A stretch of DNA of 32,700 nt from Planctomycetota bacterium (lineage in GTDB: Bacteria > Planctomycetota > J058). The stretch is taken from positions 1 through 32,700 of the forward strand of contig RFHU01000034.1 in assembly GCA_003695705.1 (NCBI GenBank), in the 5' to 3' direction. Made by a program: the position numbers and the translations under genes. This document shows, piece after piece, positions 31,431 to 32,700 of this stretch (positions are counted from its first letter, which is position 1; each line of letters begins with the position of its first letter). Below the pieces are notes generated by a model. The model saw only the letters and a program-made list of their open reading frames with translations. It made no database searches and was not told the origin of the DNA.

Positions 31431-32700
31431 ATGAGCGCCGTGGATCCCCCCTGGAAGGAGCTCGAGGCGCGCCTCCAGCGCGGCGAGTTCGACGAAGAAG
31501 GCCTGGCCGACGCGGTCGACCGTGCCGGACTGGCCGAAGAAGCCGGAGCGCCCGCGCGCTTGATCGACTACCTGAGCGCTGCCTGGAACCTCTTGCGCCA
31601 GGACCCTGGCGTGGCGCTGGCCCGCGCCCGCATCGCCGAGGCCGTCGCGGAACGACTCGACGCGGCGCCCGTCCTGCGCGCCGAGCTCTCCCGCCGGCGA
31701 AGCGCGGCGCACTTCGTCCGCGGCGAGACCCGTGCCAGTGGGGAGGCTGCGCGGCGCGGCCTCGCCCTCCTCTCCGCGGACGTCGCGCGAGAGGATCCCT
31801 TCGTGGCCGAGTCCCGCAGCGCACTCCTCTCGCTGCTGGCCAACGCCTCCCTCGCGGACGGGCGGCGCGAAGAAGCCTTGGTGGCCCTCGAAGAGGCGAT
31901 CGCCCTCGCCCGGCGCCACTCCCTCCGCGGCCACCTCGGGATCGCCCTCACCGGCCTGGGGAACGCTCGCCTGGCCGCGGGGGCACCCACCGCCGCCGCT
32001 CCCTACTACGAAGAGGCCCTGGAGTTGGCGCGCGAACGATCGGACCCAGGGGCCGTGGCCGTGAACCTGGGAAACCTCGGGCTGGTTCACCAAGCCCACG
32101 GCCGTCTGCGAGCGGCGGAAGATGCCTTCGAGGAAGCCCTGGGCCAGGCCCGCCGGGCCGGCGACCGCCAAGGCGAGGCCTCCCTGGAGGCGAACCTGGG
32201 CGCGCTCCTCCTCGAACGAGGCGCCCTGGAGGCAGCGCAACGCCGCCTGGAGGCGTCCTTGCGCCTGAGCCGCACGCTCGGCGACGCACGCACCGCCACC
32301 GCCGCGCTGGTTCGCCTTGCCTCGGTCCTCCGCGAGCGCGGCGCCTTGCCCGAAGCCTCGCGAGCGCTCGACGCCGCAGGACGAACCCGCGCCGAGGGGG
32401 CGCCCGCCGACGACGCCTCGCTCCTCTCGGCCCGCGGAGAACTGTGCTTGGCGCGACGAGAGGCCTCCGCCGCGGGGCGCTGCTTCGCGCGCGCCCTCGA
32501 GGCGGCGCGCGCGGCCCACGACCCGCGCGGCGAGTGCTCCGCCCTGCTCGGGATCGGCCGCGCCCGCCTCGCCGAGGACGACCTCGCCGAGGCGCTCGCG
32601 GCCCTCGACGCAGCAAGGACACTGGCCGACGAGGTGGAAGAAGTCGCCCTCGCCGCCGAGATCGAGACGGCCCGCGCCGACGCCCTGGCTCGTCGCGGCC
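31431..32700 (+). CDS. TPR-repeat protein, 3' end outside window
   Basis: Open from ATG 31431 (GAGGG just upstream) to the last base, 423 codons. The first ~120 residues are helical without clear repeat; from about residue 130 on the protein is a run of tetratricopeptide-like units of ~40 residues, e.g. VNLGNLGLVHQAHGRLRAAEDAFEEAL and ANLGALLLERGALEAAQRRLEASL, with the A/G-x3-A-x4-A/F pattern. TPR arrays scaffold protein interactions; no catalytic domain is visible so far, though one could follow. It diverges from the Memo operon with only 44 bases between starts, so promoters overlap. Very Ala/Arg/Glu-rich. Minus-strand frames over it are shadows. Confidence 0.9.
   Translation, partial: MSAVDPPWKELEARLQRGEFDEEGLADAVDRAGLAEEAGAPARLIDYLSAAWNLLRQDPGVALARARIAEAVAERLDAAPVLRAELSRRRSAAHFVRGETRASGEAARRGLALLSADVAREDPFVAESRSALLSLLANASLADGRREEALVALEEAIALARRHSLRGHLGIALTGLGNARLAAGAPTAAAPYYEEALELARERSDPGAVAVNLGNLGLVHQAHGRLRAAEDAFEEALGQARRAGDRQGEASLEANLGALLLERGALEAAQRRLEASLRLSRTLGDARTATAALVRLASVLRERGALPEASRALDAAGRTRAEGAPADDASLLSARGELCLARREASAAGRCFARALEAARAAHDPRGECSALLGIGRARLAEDDLAEALAALDAARTLADEVEEVALAAEIETARADALARRG

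Noticed and set aside
31383-32519. Minus-strand frame opposite the TPR gene
   Set aside because: Gly/Arg-rich translation; the plus strand shows clear TPR periodicity.

Overview
This is a GC-rich bacterial chromosome segment of about 32.7 kb. It holds 29 protein-coding genes, two of them cut by the window edges, and I saw no rRNA, tRNA, CRISPR array, transposase or phage gene. Signal-transduction genes are unusually dense: four FHA-domain proteins apart from a fifth FHA on a kinase, two Hanks-type Ser/Thr kinases, two PP2C/SpoIIE-type phosphatases and a tandem STAS protein. Together with the glutamate-cysteine-ligase/CBS fusion, the secreted protease-like protein and Memo-family protein, this suggests a large-genome environmental bacterium. 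Planctomycetota is my best guess, Myxococcota or a related lineage the alternative; this is inference from gene content, because no marker gene settles it. Shine-Dalgarno sequences (GGAGG or GAGGGG) are common and GTG starts are frequent.

Layout. 1-3582 (+): an FHA protein, a membrane PP2C phosphatase and a kinase with a two-segment membrane anchor, zinc ribbon and C-terminal FHA; the phosphatase and kinase genes overlap by 4 bases. 3740-6696 (-): a lipoprotein, a secreted Ig-like/alpha-beta hydrolase and a TFIIB-type zinc-ribbon protein. 6914-9602 (-): a glutamate-cysteine-ligase-like enzyme fused to two CBS domains, then a double FHA protein. 9769-12464 (+): a GMC oxidoreductase behind a perfect operator-like palindrome, a small protein overlapping it that resembles a domain fused to some GMC oxidoreductases, and a GlsB/YeaQ membrane protein. 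12511-17151 (-): a tail-anchored kinase with HCD in place of HRD, a large exported metallopeptidase-like protein and a small membrane protein. 17313-20004 (-): a small protein, an NAD-dependent epimerase whose Rossmann motif is only preserved with a CTG start and which carries seven 18-bp repeats, and a cysteine-desulfurase homologue, all tightly coupled. 20005-20545: a noncoding stretch with an AT-richer inverted-repeat element. 20546-21265 (-): tandem STAS protein.

21421-31386 (-): one nearly gapless gene chain in the order Memo-like protein, nadC, moxR, FHA-SpoIIE phosphatase, carA, purA, uppS, cdsA, phoH, ybeY. Several junctions are 4-base GTGA overlaps and one is a direct stop/start abutment. 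It combines NAD, pyrimidine/arginine and purine synthesis, undecaprenyl and phospholipid precursor synthesis and ribosome maturation with a regulatory FHA-phosphatase. 31431-32700 (+): a divergently transcribed TPR protein running off the window.

The observations I rate highest are the CTG-start/same-frame TGA junction of the epimerase, the FHA-SpoIIE protein lacking one metal-binding Asp inside an essential biosynthetic operon, the overlapping GMC oxidoreductase/partner pair with its operator, the inverted-repeat element at about 20.2 kb, and the kinase with both a zinc ribbon and its own FHA. None amounts on its own to a demonstrated new system.
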